Source of the DNA: Rapana venosa
Taxonomy: Eukaryota > Mollusca > Gastropoda > Neogastropoda > Muricidae
NCBI GenBank assembly: GCA_028751875.1
Contig: CM054157.1
Coordinates: forward strand, 51,146,508-51,210,507
Length of the DNA stretch: 64,000 nucleotides
Reading direction: 5' to 3'
Shown in pieces: positions 11,701 to 24,454 of this stretch. A program made the position numbers and the translations under genes. Each line of letters begins with the position of its first letter. Within the stretch, counting starts at the first letter, position 1. The notes beneath the pieces were generated by a model, which saw only the letters and a program-made list of their open reading frames with translations, ran no database searches and had not been told where the DNA came from.

Positions 11701-14289
11701 TTCCGACATCAGCATTTTTTTTCCCGGAACACGAGATGAAAGAATTCGGGGAAAGGTCGAAGATACATTTTGGATGACTCATTTCCCATCTGTCTCATTC
11801 TAGTCCAAACAATAGAGTTCAACGTGAAAGGCTGCCGAAGAAAAGACTATATAAACTCTACCATATATGTTATAGTATAGTAGTGTCAACCAGGATAGGT
11901 ATGATGGGTCTGGGCACAGTTGTTTGAGTACTGAGCACATGGGTCTGCTAGAAGCAGGCTGCCTAGGACTCCAGACCTCGCTGTTTGAAGGAGAAGTTTG
12001 TGCTCCGTACTTTAATATGTCGATCAGGCTCACCTCACATGACTGACGCTGACCTGACCGTCCCCCCCCCCCCCCCCCCCCCCTCCGGGTTCACCGCGAG
12101 GACGATGTTGTGCCGCGCGGCTTTCCGCATGATCACAGCTGCTATGAGTTCCGTTCTGTCTCCTTGTCTCCTCTTCTCCATGGAGAGACTCTCCAAGTCT
12201 TCCCGTTGTATGCCCTGCTGCGCGACTCGTCATGGTTCTCGATAGTTGGCCAAGGAGTTATGTAGTGGTGATGTTGCCAATGACGATGAAGGCGGGTTGG
12301 TCTCTGCCCTTTTTGTCTTTTTGGGGGGCGGCCTCGGTTTGTACTTGAGACAGTTCTTCGTGAGGGTGATCTTGTTTCGCCCGTCTGATGTAATTTAGCC
12401 CATGGCCCATCAGTCTTAAGTTCCTATTATTGATTGTTGTATCAGAAGTGTTTTCTTCTGTTACCCTGTTGTGCAGTGGGTTGCATTTGATTTTTCTACT
12501 TGTCCGGCGAGTGACATTGTAGCAGCCTCCCTGATGTGAAAAGCTACTATGCTTCGTCTCTTGTCATCTGCTTTCTTTACTGTGTCCTGGTTGGCAGCCT
12601 ATGTAATTGAATGAGCATGACGGCCTATACTAGGATGTTTCAACATTTTCGAGTGTTCTTCGCCCACTGTGTAAGGAATGCTTACGATCTATGTTATCAA
12701 GTGTGGTGTTTTTGTGTTGATGTGTGTGTGATTGCTTGGCTATATCCATGATCTAGTTTTTGTTGTTAAGGTCTTTCGGTACACGTGCTATTTATTGGAT
12801 TCACCCACTTTAGTCACGGCAAGTCTAGTATTTCTGCCTGAGTGATGTTATACGTGGCCGGCTCTGCCCCGGGGAGAGCATTCGTCGCCACAGAAGAGCA
12901 GCGGTCCGCCACCCGGTTCTTTATCTTGTCCAGGTCTGCAGCGTATATTGGTTTTCCTATTACAGAGTGGCTTTTGTTCTACAGAATTTTGCTCTAGGTG
13001 ACAGCTGCTCTCGTTTTGGCCGTGGGTTGCTTTTTACGTGCGCTTAAATATAATTATGCTAGACATAACATCTACAGTCTCATTCGCGACCCTCTGGTAT
13101 TGTCGTCGCATCCGAAAGACTAGCGCTCCGAGATTGCCACCACTCAGGATCTATTTAGGATGTGGGGTGGAGGATAAGTTTCGTGGTCCAAAACGGGTTG
13201 GACTTCGAACACCGACACACTTCCGATCCGGACTTTCGATTCGGGAACAGGCGTCGCGTTTACTGTTTAGACCTACTACTGAATCCATTATCGGAGAGTT
13301 ATGTGTGACACCTATCTATTCATTTGTTCAGCTGAACTAGTATAATTTAGTCTGGGACATTAATCTTTTTTAAATAGAAGTTTCATAGTCTTATTTTACT
13401 GTGTTTAGCAGTGGGGTTGGCACAGCAGCATTCTTTGGCATTAGCTTTGTGACGGGCTGCTCTTCCTGTATCTGCATCTACTCCGCGCGCTAACTACTCA
13501 CTCTTCATGCTGTAATGCTACCATGCTGAGTAGTGCTGTATCATCAGCATGGCGCAGATTTGCTATTCCACTCATGTTAGCGGAGAGAACCTACCTCAGA
13601 GGCTCCTTGTTTTTAACATCCAGATACATCTTACTCTTATATTACTTATGCTCTTGTTTTATGTTGAAGGTGGTCGTATATCATTTATGATAGAGTAGTA
13701 TGAAGATGCGAGCGATTGTATTGCTAAACAGGACTTTTAGGTTATCAATTGTGTCCATCAAAGACTAACTACCTACACCCCATATACTCAGTCTAGCAGT
13801 GGAATGGGTGGAATAGGTTCCGCTTTCAAGCGGATCAATACCACAGCAATTCTTTTGCTGTCTAATTGTACATACCTCTAGACCATCGATCCTCTGTGTT
13901 ATGCTTGGAATGAAATGAACTCATTCACAAACTGGATATATAATAATGAATAATGATATAAATAATATGATAATATAATATATATGTAATTTACTGATGA
14001 GGCGTCTGATTTGTTAAAAAAAAACAAACAAATACCGAAGAGCTTGCATCAATCTTTTACAGCATGCAATTCCTTAAACATATATGAACAACCATGATTT
14101 CTAATCCATGCGCGCGCACTGTATGCACGCATGCTCTAGCACACACACACTCACACACACACACGCACCTCATATAACTACACACACACAATCACAAACA
14201 GCAACTATCACACACCACACAATCACTACACACCCAACAGCACAACACACAACACCATTACCCGAACACAACTATAGAGAGGTGAAAGA
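11701..14289. other. No supported gene; noisy sequence with low-complexity tracts
   Basis: Poly-C at 12062-12083, AT-rich ATAATATGATAATAT tract about 13935-13990, and (CA)n-rich stretch 14128-14260. The frame at 13038-13340 (100 codons, plus) shows no domain. I see no convincing coding region. Confidence 0.4.
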
Positions 14290-15480
14290 GCTTGTGAAGA
14301 ATTAGGGACAGTATGTATGTCCCAGGAATGTCTCAGGTAGGAAATAAGTGTGTTTTGAGACTGGATTTGAGGTATCAAGTGAAGGCTAGTTGTGGCGACA
14401 ATCCGAAGTGGAAGAGTGAGAAGGATATCACTAGGTGGATGGGTCCAGAACTCAGAGAGAATAGCTGGTACGGGCAACAGTCGTTTGTTTGAATCTTTGA
14501 CGGGTTCGAAGCATCAAAGTTATCTTCTGGCTGAACGCGAATGTGCGCAACGGTATGGCGCGTGTACACGGTGAAGACGTTTATCAGATCGATAATGAGC
14601 GGGTGCAGTTTTGGAGACCAATTATGAAAACGAGAGGGCAATTTGTATTTTATTTGTCTCCAAGTCTTTGATTTGTGATGACTGAGGCAGCCAAGTGATG
14701 ATGATCCGTCAGGAATGATTGGATGTGATGTGTTCATGTATTTTTTCTGTCTTTAGACACAGTCGCAGAGCATGAGAGTTTTTGTATGCGTTGAAGGTAG
14801 TGTGGATAGATGATGCTGGTAGGCCAGCCATAAGAGAATGTACAGTAGCATAATGTGTCTGTGAAGGAGATGTAGAGTTGTGTGACAAGCTGGAAGATGC
14901 TATCAAGTGGTGTGCAGATACTTGCGCAAGATCGCGTTATGGCGCCGTTTTGATAGGAAGCTACGACGCGGCAGGTCCGATGCGGTGATGTATTTTTGCA
15001 TAGCTCGCGAGTGTAGTTGTGTAGAATTCGTCTATCGTAATCATACTTCACAGTGTTGGACATCAGCGAAACTGACGCTATTAGCCAGAATTCTATTATG
15101 CCCCCGCACTCCCCATCCACTATGAAGTTTTTTGTCGATAGAGGTAAGTTTATGTTGTGTCCTCTTGTGGCTGCGCTTCGGTTGATCTCGAGCATATGTA
15201 CAGTGTAGAGTAACATGTTCTGAGTCATCAGTTTTGGTTGTCTTGAAGGTGTTGGCAGTAGGACAATATATGGGTCATGGAGGGAAGGCAGGTTTTCAAA
15301 CAGTATCACTGCACTGAAGCTGAGTACTCTTCGGCAGAGAATTGGATGATCAATAGAGAGGTGGTTGTTTTTTATAGTGAGAGTGGCAGCTGGTGGTAGA
15401 GTAGGAAAGAGGAACTGGCCCAGGATCATGATCCTGCGGGATCTCCACATTCTATTTGACAGGTTGTTTGACTTGAATTT
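14290..15480 (-). mobile_element. L2/CR1-like LINE, RT C-terminal half, minus strand, frameshifted
   Basis: On the minus strand the order is: remnants of AAFDTIDH-type RT motif (SIDHPILCRR, about 15353-15324), a degraded finger/palm part, then GWPTSIIYPHYLQRIQ-like sequence (about 14838-14780), which corresponds to the GLPASSIHSLQRI block seen cleanly at 25375-25410. After it come C-terminal blocks and a 3' part with AAACACACTTATTTCC (minus). The frame at 15450-14734 is the longest surviving piece. Frequent shifts fit the noisy quality. Confidence 0.6.
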
Positions 15481-16024
15481 TGTTTACAATACTTGCTGGT
15501 ACCGGTTCTGTGAGGTATGAAGTGTCAAACAGGTGAGGGTGTGCCGTTAACTACCAAACGTCATTTGGGAGGCAGAGAGAAAGTTAAGAATGAAGATGAT
15601 CTAAATGGTATCAAAAGGCTGCAAGATAAGTATCAAGAAGATGTGGAGGCGGGAGAATTTTATCCTGCATCAGAAGACAAGTAGATAGTGTATCTAAAGT
15701 TGTGGAACTAGGGTGGGTATCGGTTGCTGTGGTTTGGGCCGAAATATAGGCAGAATTGAAAAGTGGGTAGGATCGTACGCAATGTGGCAATTGAAGTGGG
15801 TGACTGTGAGCTGTTTGAGAACAACTTTTTAAGTAGTACTTTAGAGACGAAATCGGGTAAGTCTGTTGGGGACAGAGCACTATATTCTTAGAGTGTGGGA
15901 TTGATGTCGTGCTTTTCAGTGGAGGTGTGACTAGTTTGTGTTTGTAGTAATCTTGATTGGAAGAATTTCTGCTCTCACCAAGTAATGATGTGGACTTATG
16001 TAGTGATGTATAGGTACTAGGTCT
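15481..16024. other. Possible further LINE sequence, minus strand
   Basis: A minus-strand frame at 16075-15611 (154 codons, Ser/Thr/Pro-rich) lies directly upstream of the LINE at 14290-15480 and could be its preceding coding part, but I recognise no domain in it. Confidence 0.3.
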
Positions 16025-16395
16025 TGGTACGGCGACGGGAAAAGCTCGTGGGTCGGAGCATCGGCTTCCCAGCAAAGTTAAGCAAGTCGTCGAGCGTGGT
16101 TACACTTGGTATGGGTGACCGGTGTGTAGATCTGCGCCTTGGTTCTGGGTACAGTTCCCCCTCTTATCCCCAGTTCGTGACCCAAGCTGTAAATGGGTAC
16201 CTGCCCTCTTTAGGGTCAGGGAAGTAATAGAAACGAGAGGAGCGAAGGGACGGATATGTAGGAGTATGGGCGCACGCCCTTAACCCTATGCTTCGCCACG
16301 TCTCGCAGAAGTGAGAGTCTCTGCTGTACGCCTCGCTCCCCCTACGACCTTCATGTTCGCGTTTTATGGGATCATTTGACCTTTAACCTTTTTTA
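16025..16395 (+). repeat. SINE S1, plus strand (best 5S-like block)
   Basis: The tRNA-like start AGCTCGTGGGTCGGAGCATC is followed by AAGTTAAGCAAGTCGTCGAG and GTGGTTACACTTGGTATGGGTGACC (about 16074-16121), clearly similar to the 3' half of animal 5S rRNA. The body has AAGCTGTAAATGGGTACCTGCCCTCTTTAGGGTCAGGGAAG. The tail runs across the duplication junction at 16384/16385. Confidence 0.85.
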
Positions 16396-16973
16396 CCTAG
16401 GTGTCAAGATTGTGGTGGTAAGCTATTGTGAAGAAATCAGGACGCAGTTCGGCTATTCAGGAACTATGCGAAGATCTAAGGTTGCGCAGTGTAATTTTTG
16501 TAGATGTCTTGTTCTATTGCAGAGTTGTCATGGTCTCTTTTTTCATCAGTGTGGGACTCGATGGCCTAGGAAAAAGTGAGTGTGTGTCGATGCTCCAATG
16601 TGAATTTCTGGGTATCAGGAGCGCGCAGGTGTGATAGTTGGAGTCTGATCCGCGTGCTCTGCGCATGCGCTCTCTAGATTTCTGTGTCAGATTGTCTGCT
16701 CAAGAAGAGCACGAAAAATATCGCACGCCGAATTGCAGTCTAGCGCTCGTGGCGTTGCCGCTAGGCAGTGCGAGTTTAGTCGCTTCTGCAGAGAGCTCAA
16801 TGGAGATTTGCAAGCTCGTAGGGTAAAAATGTAGAGAGTGTTATGGATTGTGTTAGCACAGAAGAAACTGTGGAGGAGTAGTAGTCTGTCTTTGCTGTAG
16901 ATGGGTGTAAGAGTTTTTGACGTTTGTTTATTTGTATTCGAAAAGCTGTTTTGTTGTTTCGGTTTATGTGCAT

Positions 16974-18944
16974 ACCAAGGGGCAGGAAAGACTACAAGCA
17001 TACTGGTCTTGAAGCGCTGCAGCGGGAACTCGTGATGCTCTTAATTGAAGCCAGTAGAGAATGTGAGACACGAGTCTCCCGAGCCAAGATAAAAATAACA
17101 TCAAGCTGAAAAGGAATGTGCCGCCAAAGAACGCTACTATGAAGAACTCAATATAGAGAATTACTAAGCGATGCAGGCTGAAGGAATAAAAAGACTGGCA
17201 AGTTTAATGTTGTGGAGAAGGATACCGCCAAGTCTCTTTACCGTCTAATGAAGCAATTGAATTGATGAAATTTATAGCATTGGTACCAAGGGACAAAAGA
17301 ATCACTCTAGAGGAAGTATGGAACAGATTGTAACAGGAAAGGCTAGCTGCAAACAGCACTCGCAAGCTACCTACACAGAAGAAAAGCAACTACCACCGAT
17401 TCCTCCATGCACTTACAGAAGGAGAAGTTTTAAGAACAGAGAAAAAGGACAGATTAGCACAAATCGCCCTACACATGATGTCAGTGAAACAAGACCTGCG
17501 TCCATTGTGCCGAACTGATACAAGCCATCCGAAGTGGAGGATAAAAGAAAATCTCCTGGCCCTAGATAAACTTCCAACAAACGAGTATTGCTACAAATTT
17601 ATGCGAAACTTCTCGCTCCAAACTCGTTTTGGACATATTCAACCTCAGCTGGATAGAGGGCAGGTTTAGTTTGTCGCAGTGCTGGAAGGATGCCTACAAG
17701 ATTCCCATCCTTAAAAGATGGCACGACAAAGGCAAACTCTGCATAGCTACCGTCCCATCAGCTTACTAGTTGTGTCTGTTTAAGACCATGGAGCGTAGGT
17801 AAACAGCGGCCTACAGCTTATCTGGCGTCTGAGGGGCATCGTGGGCGCCTGAGCAGCTGGATTCAGACAAGGCAGATGTACAGAAGATCAACAATCTCAC
17901 CTGTCAAAAGTTAGTCAGAGGATGCTTTGTAACGCTGGTCTCAGTTAGTCACTGTCTGGCGGTCTATATTGAGTTACCGAAGGCTTTGACAAGGTCTGGA
18001 CATAGACTGGCTCCTCTCTTGTGAAAATATCTGCGCAAATGGATCCAAGGCTACAATGTACCAGTGGTCCAATTTCTTACCTCAACAGTGATGAGCTGAG
18101 TGGTCGGCTGGTGGATGGCCACTGTGCCTGAAAGGTGTTTCTGAGGCAGGGTGTTCCCCAGGGAGGTGTGCTTCACCCACTTTGTTCATGCCTCTTCATC
18201 CATAGCGATGTGGTCGCAGAAACTACCAAGAGTGTCCATGCCGCGCTTTATGGCGATGACCTGGTACTCTGGAGCATACAGTTGATGAGCTCAGTGTCAA
18301 CTACGCAATCCTATAGATGCAATCTTGCCCTGGAGAGGGTTGCGCATGGGCTGAAAGCTGTGTGCGTGAACATATCAATCATGGGAGAGTCCACATGTCC
18401 CACCTCTTTTTCACGCTTCTCACCCAAAGCAATAGCCTGGTGAGTAGCTTACCCAGTGGAAACACCACACTAATATTTTGGGGATCATCCAAACTACCTG
18501 GGAGTCACTTTTGACAACGCGAATGACATGGAGAAGCATTTAAATGAGCGACGTGTGAACAAAGCAGAAGAAAACTAAACATCATGCTGGGAAACTGCCG
18601 GAACCAACTGGTAGCAAATGAGTAATTATGAAGGACAGTCTACCATGTGGCTAGTATGACCTCACCTTGAATGTTGTGATTAACTTCGCTTGGAGACTGC
18701 TGGCCAAAGTCTCAACATCAAACTCTTGACAAGTGTCCAAAATCAAGCACTTAAGCATGTCATAACAGGGGCACTGAAGTCTACACCAAGTGCACCAGAA
18801 ATGGTATAGGAAGTGACGTGGCATTCTTCGTCGCGCCTGGATCTACGCTGAGAATGTGAACAGTAGGCCCTAGCGTACATGTCAAGAATACGCTAGTGCA
18901 CTAGCAGATCACCAGATTGATAGACAAGGATACAACAAACTATC
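16974..18944 (+). mobile_element. Jockey-like LINE remnant, second (duplicate) copy
   Basis: Exact repeat of 590-2560, including every frameshift and the YGDD box (18249-18260). It should not be counted as an independent insertion. Confidence 0.75.
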
Positions 18945-19143
18945 CTAGGCAGGCTCTTTAAAGCGATCTAGCTTTGCCATTGAAGAACTTGAGGCCTCGT
19001 ACGAAAATACCAAGCGAAAGATTCCAGACATGTTCAAACCTTTCTCTTTCTCTTCTTGACACATCCACACTATGGGAAGAAAGAAGAACCGATACCAAAG
19101 TCAGTACCGCTCTGTCCCCCAGATATAACAACGATATGAAATT

Positions 19144-19419
19144 TGGTAAAGGAAAAGGTAAAGGTGAGTCCATAACCTGAGTATGGTCGTAGGGGTAGTC
19201 TGAGGCGTCAGAGGACCTCCTTCTCTAGGGCCAGCATAGTGAGGCGGCTGTCCATTCTCTCCCTCGCTGCTTTACCTTCCTGACCCACTAGAGCGGCATT
19301 GGTACACCATTTTTAGCAGCTGGGTGAACTGGGGGGACTGTACTGAGCAATGAGCTGGCTGCAAACGGTCACGTCCAGATCCAGCTGGTATACCACGCTC
19401 GACGTGCTGTATAACTTAA
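19144..19419 (-). repeat. SINE S1, duplicate of 2760-3035
   Basis: Same bases as the minus-strand SINE of copy 1, including its errors; part of the exact duplication. Confidence 0.8.
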
Positions 19420-20759
19420 CAAAAATGAGCTCAGAGTGAAACTGTGAAAAAGACTCTTCACACTAGCCATGTTGAAGAATTAGGATACCCCAAGAAAGCT
19501 GGATTCTACTATATACACGATGTATCAGCAACTGTATGCGTGGTCAAGTGTGGAGGTGCGGGGGGTTACCATTCCAGTAACCCTAATGGAGAAATTGGCA
19601 GGCTGAAGCGTTATTCAACAGGGCTGCATTTGTACTAACTAAAGTCTGAAGTAGTAAGTTTGATCCATGCGCAGCAAAGATTCCATTCAACAGCAGACGT
19701 GTGTGTACAACAACACCAAGTCGTTCGGGCCTATGACCGAAGCGACTCTCTGTGCATGCTAGTGCCTGTAGTGGTCCGGACAACCTGAAAGAATCGGTGA
19801 GAAGGCATGCTGGCACAGCATTTATACGCCCGTGTAGCGGAGTAGTAGCTCGCAGTAGGTAGTCGTCGCCTCCCACTGATCGCTGTGTCGTTAATAGGAA
19901 TAGAAAGCTAAGCAGACAAGGTTTGCCTCAAAAAAGGGGCAAGAGAAGGAGCAACTCTATTTCCTGAGAACAATCCGTTTGTCAACCAAAATGGAGATTG
20001 AAACCATCATCAATCTCTCTTTCAGACCACCACCAACCAGACCCTTGTATAACCAGCTTTCACGACAAGCACAGGTGGTCATTTTCAGATACGCACAGGC
20101 ACAACAGGTGAAGTAATGCACTTGCCACAGAAAAGTTGAAGATTTGCACCGTCGTGCTATGTTGCCCTGTGGACGAAGAAGAACGGATCGCGGCTCCACA
20201 TCCTCTAGACAACTCGCAGGGGAGCCTCTCCAGACGCTAAAGGATGGAAGTGTTGGGCGTGATGCTTCTCCACGTCACGACTGGTAGGCTGAAACTTGAT
20301 ATGCGCGCGGTGGTGTATGACCGTGAGGCATAGCTGCTGAATTCCTTAGGAAGAGTCTTGGTACTGTCAAAATATACCCTCAGGCAACTGACAAAGAAGG
20401 AAGAAGATAGGATTGTCGGGTTTGTTGACTTCCGCCACTGTCCGTTCTAGTGTTTGCCGGCGTTTGCGCGCGTTCGCGTATCAAGATGTCTTGGGTATTA
20501 CCATGCGCGCACATGGGTCTGTCAGGGAGGAGATGGTCAGTAGGAGGTGCATGCCTCCTATCAAGAGTGTTGGCGCGTGAGGAATTGTGGTATAGTGATC
20601 AGTCGAGAGTCTAGTGTGGTCAGAGGTTGTGAAAAACGTTCGAAAGCTTGTGAGAAGAATATAAGGTTATGAAATGTCTAAGTGCATTAGAAGTATACAT
20701 ATTTCTTCATTTCTGACAGGTTTTGCTCGAATTGTATAGATTTTTTGTACGTATATGTA

Positions 20760-21654
20760 CTTGTCAGCAAGAACTAAATGTACACAAGGCAGCAAGTTCA
20801 GCAAAAGCAAGTGTGGCAGTACGATTTTTCAGCAAACCTAAATGGTATCCCAGTACTTCAGAAAGATTTAATGGTACGTCTAGCATTTAGCAAGATAATA
20901 AGTATACCAATATTTAGCAACAATGGCAGACCAGTACTTCGCAGCTTGAGCTGATATGGCTACACCAGTACGTTAGGAAAGAACTATTATAGTTACCCGT
21001 ACTTCAGTAAGGACCTAAATGCAGACCAGTACGTCTGCAGACAAAAAAGTACACAAGTACTTCAAATGCCAAAGTCTAGAATGCCATCATGACCAGTACT
21101 TCGGGTAAGACTAAATGTGCGACCGAAGTGACTTCAGCCAAGGACTATATGGCAGGACAGTACGGTCAGCAACCGCAAGGGCTAAATGGTATGTAAAAGT
21201 ACTTCGAGCAAAAATGCACGCCCAATATTCAGCAAGACTAAATGGTTACACCTGTACTTCCGCAGAAGACCTAAAATGGGTGTAGAGTGCATCCTGTACT
21301 TACTGCAAGAAACTAAAGGGCCAGACTCAGTTGTTCAGCATGGACTAAAGGGTACACCTACGTTATCTTTAGGTTTAGAGTAAGCTGCTAGATATGTAGA
21401 CCTAATGGGGTTATACCAGATACTCACACAGACTAAGTGGTACACCAGTAGTTCAGCAAGACTATATGGGACACCGTAATGCAGCAAAAAAGTGGCTCAA
21501 CAAGTACTTCAGCAAGACTAAATAGCAGCATGATACTTCAGCAAGACGTTGTAAATTTATACCTAAGTACTTCAGCAGGAGTCTAAATAGTAACCTAGGA
21601 CTTCAGCAAGAGCTAAATGGTACGAACAGTATGTCAGCAAGACTCGATATGGGT
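20760..21654 (+). repeat. Tandem 29-bp satellite, duplicate copy
   Basis: Exact repeat of 4376-5270. Confidence 0.85.
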
Positions 21655-21801
21655 TTACACAGAGTTGTTCTCTGTATGTTGTCTTCAATTTAACGTATGT
21701 TTCATCGAAGTGAGTTGAGACGATGGGAAATAGAAAGGTGTATTAAGTGGAAGTTAAAGGGAAAAGGTGAGAATAGAACAGAGTGGAAGGAGACAAGCGT
21801 G

Positions 21802-22301
21802 NNNNNNNNNNNNNNNNNNNNNNNNNNNNNNNNNNNNNNNNNNNNNNNNNNNNNNNNNNNNNNNNNNNNNNNNNNNNNNNNNNNNNNNNNNNNNNNNNNN
21901 NNNNNNNNNNNNNNNNNNNNNNNNNNNNNNNNNNNNNNNNNNNNNNNNNNNNNNNNNNNNNNNNNNNNNNNNNNNNNNNNNNNNNNNNNNNNNNNNNNNN
22001 NNNNNNNNNNNNNNNNNNNNNNNNNNNNNNNNNNNNNNNNNNNNNNNNNNNNNNNNNNNNNNNNNNNNNNNNNNNNNNNNNNNNNNNNNNNNNNNNNNNN
22101 NNNNNNNNNNNNNNNNNNNNNNNNNNNNNNNNNNNNNNNNNNNNNNNNNNNNNNNNNNNNNNNNNNNNNNNNNNNNNNNNNNNNNNNNNNNNNNNNNNNN
22201 NNNNNNNNNNNNNNNNNNNNNNNNNNNNNNNNNNNNNNNNNNNNNNNNNNNNNNNNNNNNNNNNNNNNNNNNNNNNNNNNNNNNNNNNNNNNNNNNNNNN
22301 N
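21802..22301. other. Assembly gap (500 N)
   Basis: Exactly 500 unknown bases, a conventional gap size. It separates noisy sequence on the left from clean sequence on the right. Reading frames that span it are meaningless. Confidence 1.
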
Positions 22302-22543
22302 CACCGTTTTCGTAGGTGGAGGAGGAGAGGAGGGACGTCATTACAGGCAATATTGTCAGTAATGACGCAATGAATGCCTAGTATTCCTGTACCTTTTTAT
22401 TTTCTAAAGTATGAACGTGAAAGAATGGATGATATAGTAGGTGAAGTATTTTGTTTGACGTTTTATGATTTAAAAAAAATTCTTAAAACATTCTTTACCT
22501 AAGTGTGTGCCTGTGTACGCGTGCGCGCACAGGTGTGTATGAG

Positions 22544-22574
<31 letters not shown>

Positions 22575-24450
22575 TGTGTGTGTGCGCGCGCGGTGTAGTA
22601 TATGTGTGTAAATTGTTTTTTCTAATGTATTATTTTATCGATTTCCTCTTTTTACTGGTTCAATTTATTAGTAAAGGTTGCAATCATGTAGTATTTCAGT
22701 ATTATCATTAAGAAATTTGTTCTTAGATAGATGGCTTGATGAAAAAAAGCAAATGCATTGCTTTTTCAATGTACCATCTGGAAATAAAAATTTGACTAGA
22801 CTTGACTTTACTTCACTTGACTTGACGACACACGGATGATCAAAAGAAGTGTAGCATCTTCTTAGGTCTAATGGAGATGTAAATGACACAGCAATTACAG
22901 TAAGATTGTTTTTCCCCGGGGCTGGCACATCAGATTTCAATCACGACTAGCAGCTGCAGATAAATGTCTGATGGAGGCTCTGCTTCCTTCTCCTTCACTA
23001 CAGGGCAGAATGACGGTCTGATTCAGTCAACTCTCCACTGCAGTATGCGTATCTCCCTAACCTGGATGCTATTCAGATAGGATCTTATCTTTCTTATAGA
23101 TGGGAGAAAAAAGTGTTTTTTACTTTAAAATAAAAGTGGAAAAGTGGACATTTTGCAATCGTATCATACTTATGAAACCATTAAAACATGCAGATAACAG
23201 GGTTTTAATATCTGTATAAGTTTTTATTTTACTGATATTCAAATAATATTCGTGAGGCCATTTTGCGGAAAATCACGTTTAAAGTTTCCACATTTCAGTA
23301 GGTCCCAAAAGTGACTAAATGTAAACTGAAACAATTGAATTTTACACTGATACTTTGTGTGTGTATAGAAAATATTTAATAAAAACTGAAAATGGTATAA
23401 ACAGAAATTTGCTGTTTTGAGGGTTGGTGACAAATTTTCACTGAAGCTCTGAATCATGCTGATGGTTTTTCCCGTGCACTGTCACTGCTAAATGGGTCAT
23501 GAGCTGTGCCGGGTTCTTTTTGGTAGGTGGTTTGAAGGCAGCCTGAAATTGCTGTATTTACGAAAACTGTCAGTTCTGTTGAAGTCTCCATGTAAATGTT
23601 AAAGTTTTACCTAATTTTCATCAATGTTTCGTTGAGTTAATTATTTTTCCCCCTTAAAATGCTGGCATAAAAACCTGAATATTGAACACAAAAATGAATA
23701 AAATTAAATTGTAACAAGTTGTAAAAATTGTGGGCTGAGCACAAATTGAATTGAACAATTTGTATGAATGTGAGAGGTAGAGCGAAAGAAATTCAAAGTG
23801 TTTCTTCGTTTCAACGTCTATCTACTAAACAGTTATACAGGAAATGGTGAGTGATGGTACGCTGTGCTGGCTATATCTGTAGCCTACTCCTTCCTTCTCA
23901 AAAGCGATAAAAAGTACCTTTTGAGTTAAAACGCTAAACACACATTATACACACACACACGTGCGCACGCACGCACACACGGATGCATGCACCCACGCCT
24001 GGCCTTTACTGATCCACTACATCTTGTGTCTGAATACCAGTCTTCCAGATTAGGAAAAAAAATCAAATCACAAACAATACTCATCCAACCCAAATGACAG
24101 AACCCATGGCAAGATGACAGACATTTATGTAAAAATATCTATAGAAAACATCACTGAAAGCAAAACGTGTTTAACACTTACCGGAGAGAACAGCCCGACC
24201 TGCATTTGTTTTTTTGTTGGTATCATGTATTTGAACTAATGCAGTGGAACATACATTTCTAAACAAGGACACAGCAAGGAAGGCAGGCATGTACAAAATA
24301 ATTACTTATGCAGAAAGCAGCTGACCCTGGGTGACCTCTCCACCATGTCGTGCTGTTGACGTCACACTGTAGCCTGCAGCATGATGATGGATGATTTCCG
24401 CTGTTTCCTCGTAAGCAAAACAGAAAGAAAGCTTGCTCAGTCATGGATTC
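22302..24450. other. Intergenic or intronic, no supported coding
   Basis: Clean sequence. It contains (TG)n at about 22544-22592 and a LINE/SINE-type 3' end GGAAATAAAAATTTGAC with TTGAC repeats (22780-22830). A minus-strand stretch near 24300-24420 has exon-like ends but no recognisable protein. TRIM37 3' exons might be expected here or in the gap, and none was recognised. Confidence 0.5.
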
Positions 24451-24454
24451 ATTT

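Larger units (their letters stand above)
16385..21801. repeat. Copy 2 of the exact 5,417-bp duplication, ending at the N gap
   Basis: Identical to 1-5417. It starts inside the tail of the SINE at 16025-16384 and stops exactly where the run of N begins, so contents are as for copy 1: Jockey-like LINE at about 16974-18944, minus-strand SINE at 19144-19419, and 29-bp satellite at about 20760-21654. Best read as a terminal-overlap or gap-filling artefact, a tandem 16.4-kb unit, or a circular template. Confidence 0.95.

Noticed and set aside
1..16384. A circular molecule of 16,384 bp, such as a mitochondrial genome
   Set aside because: The size is mitochondrial-like, but the content is nuclear LINEs, SINEs and satellite; no mitochondrial genes, rRNAs or tRNAs are present. 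Circularity itself cannot be excluded without reads.
21697..22373. Open frames of about 200 codons spanning the gap
   Set aside because: They consist almost entirely of unknown residues from the 500 N.
24259..24444. Further TRIM37 exon on the minus strand
   Set aside because: Exon-like borders, but the peptide does not align with TRIM37 and reading phase could not be confirmed.
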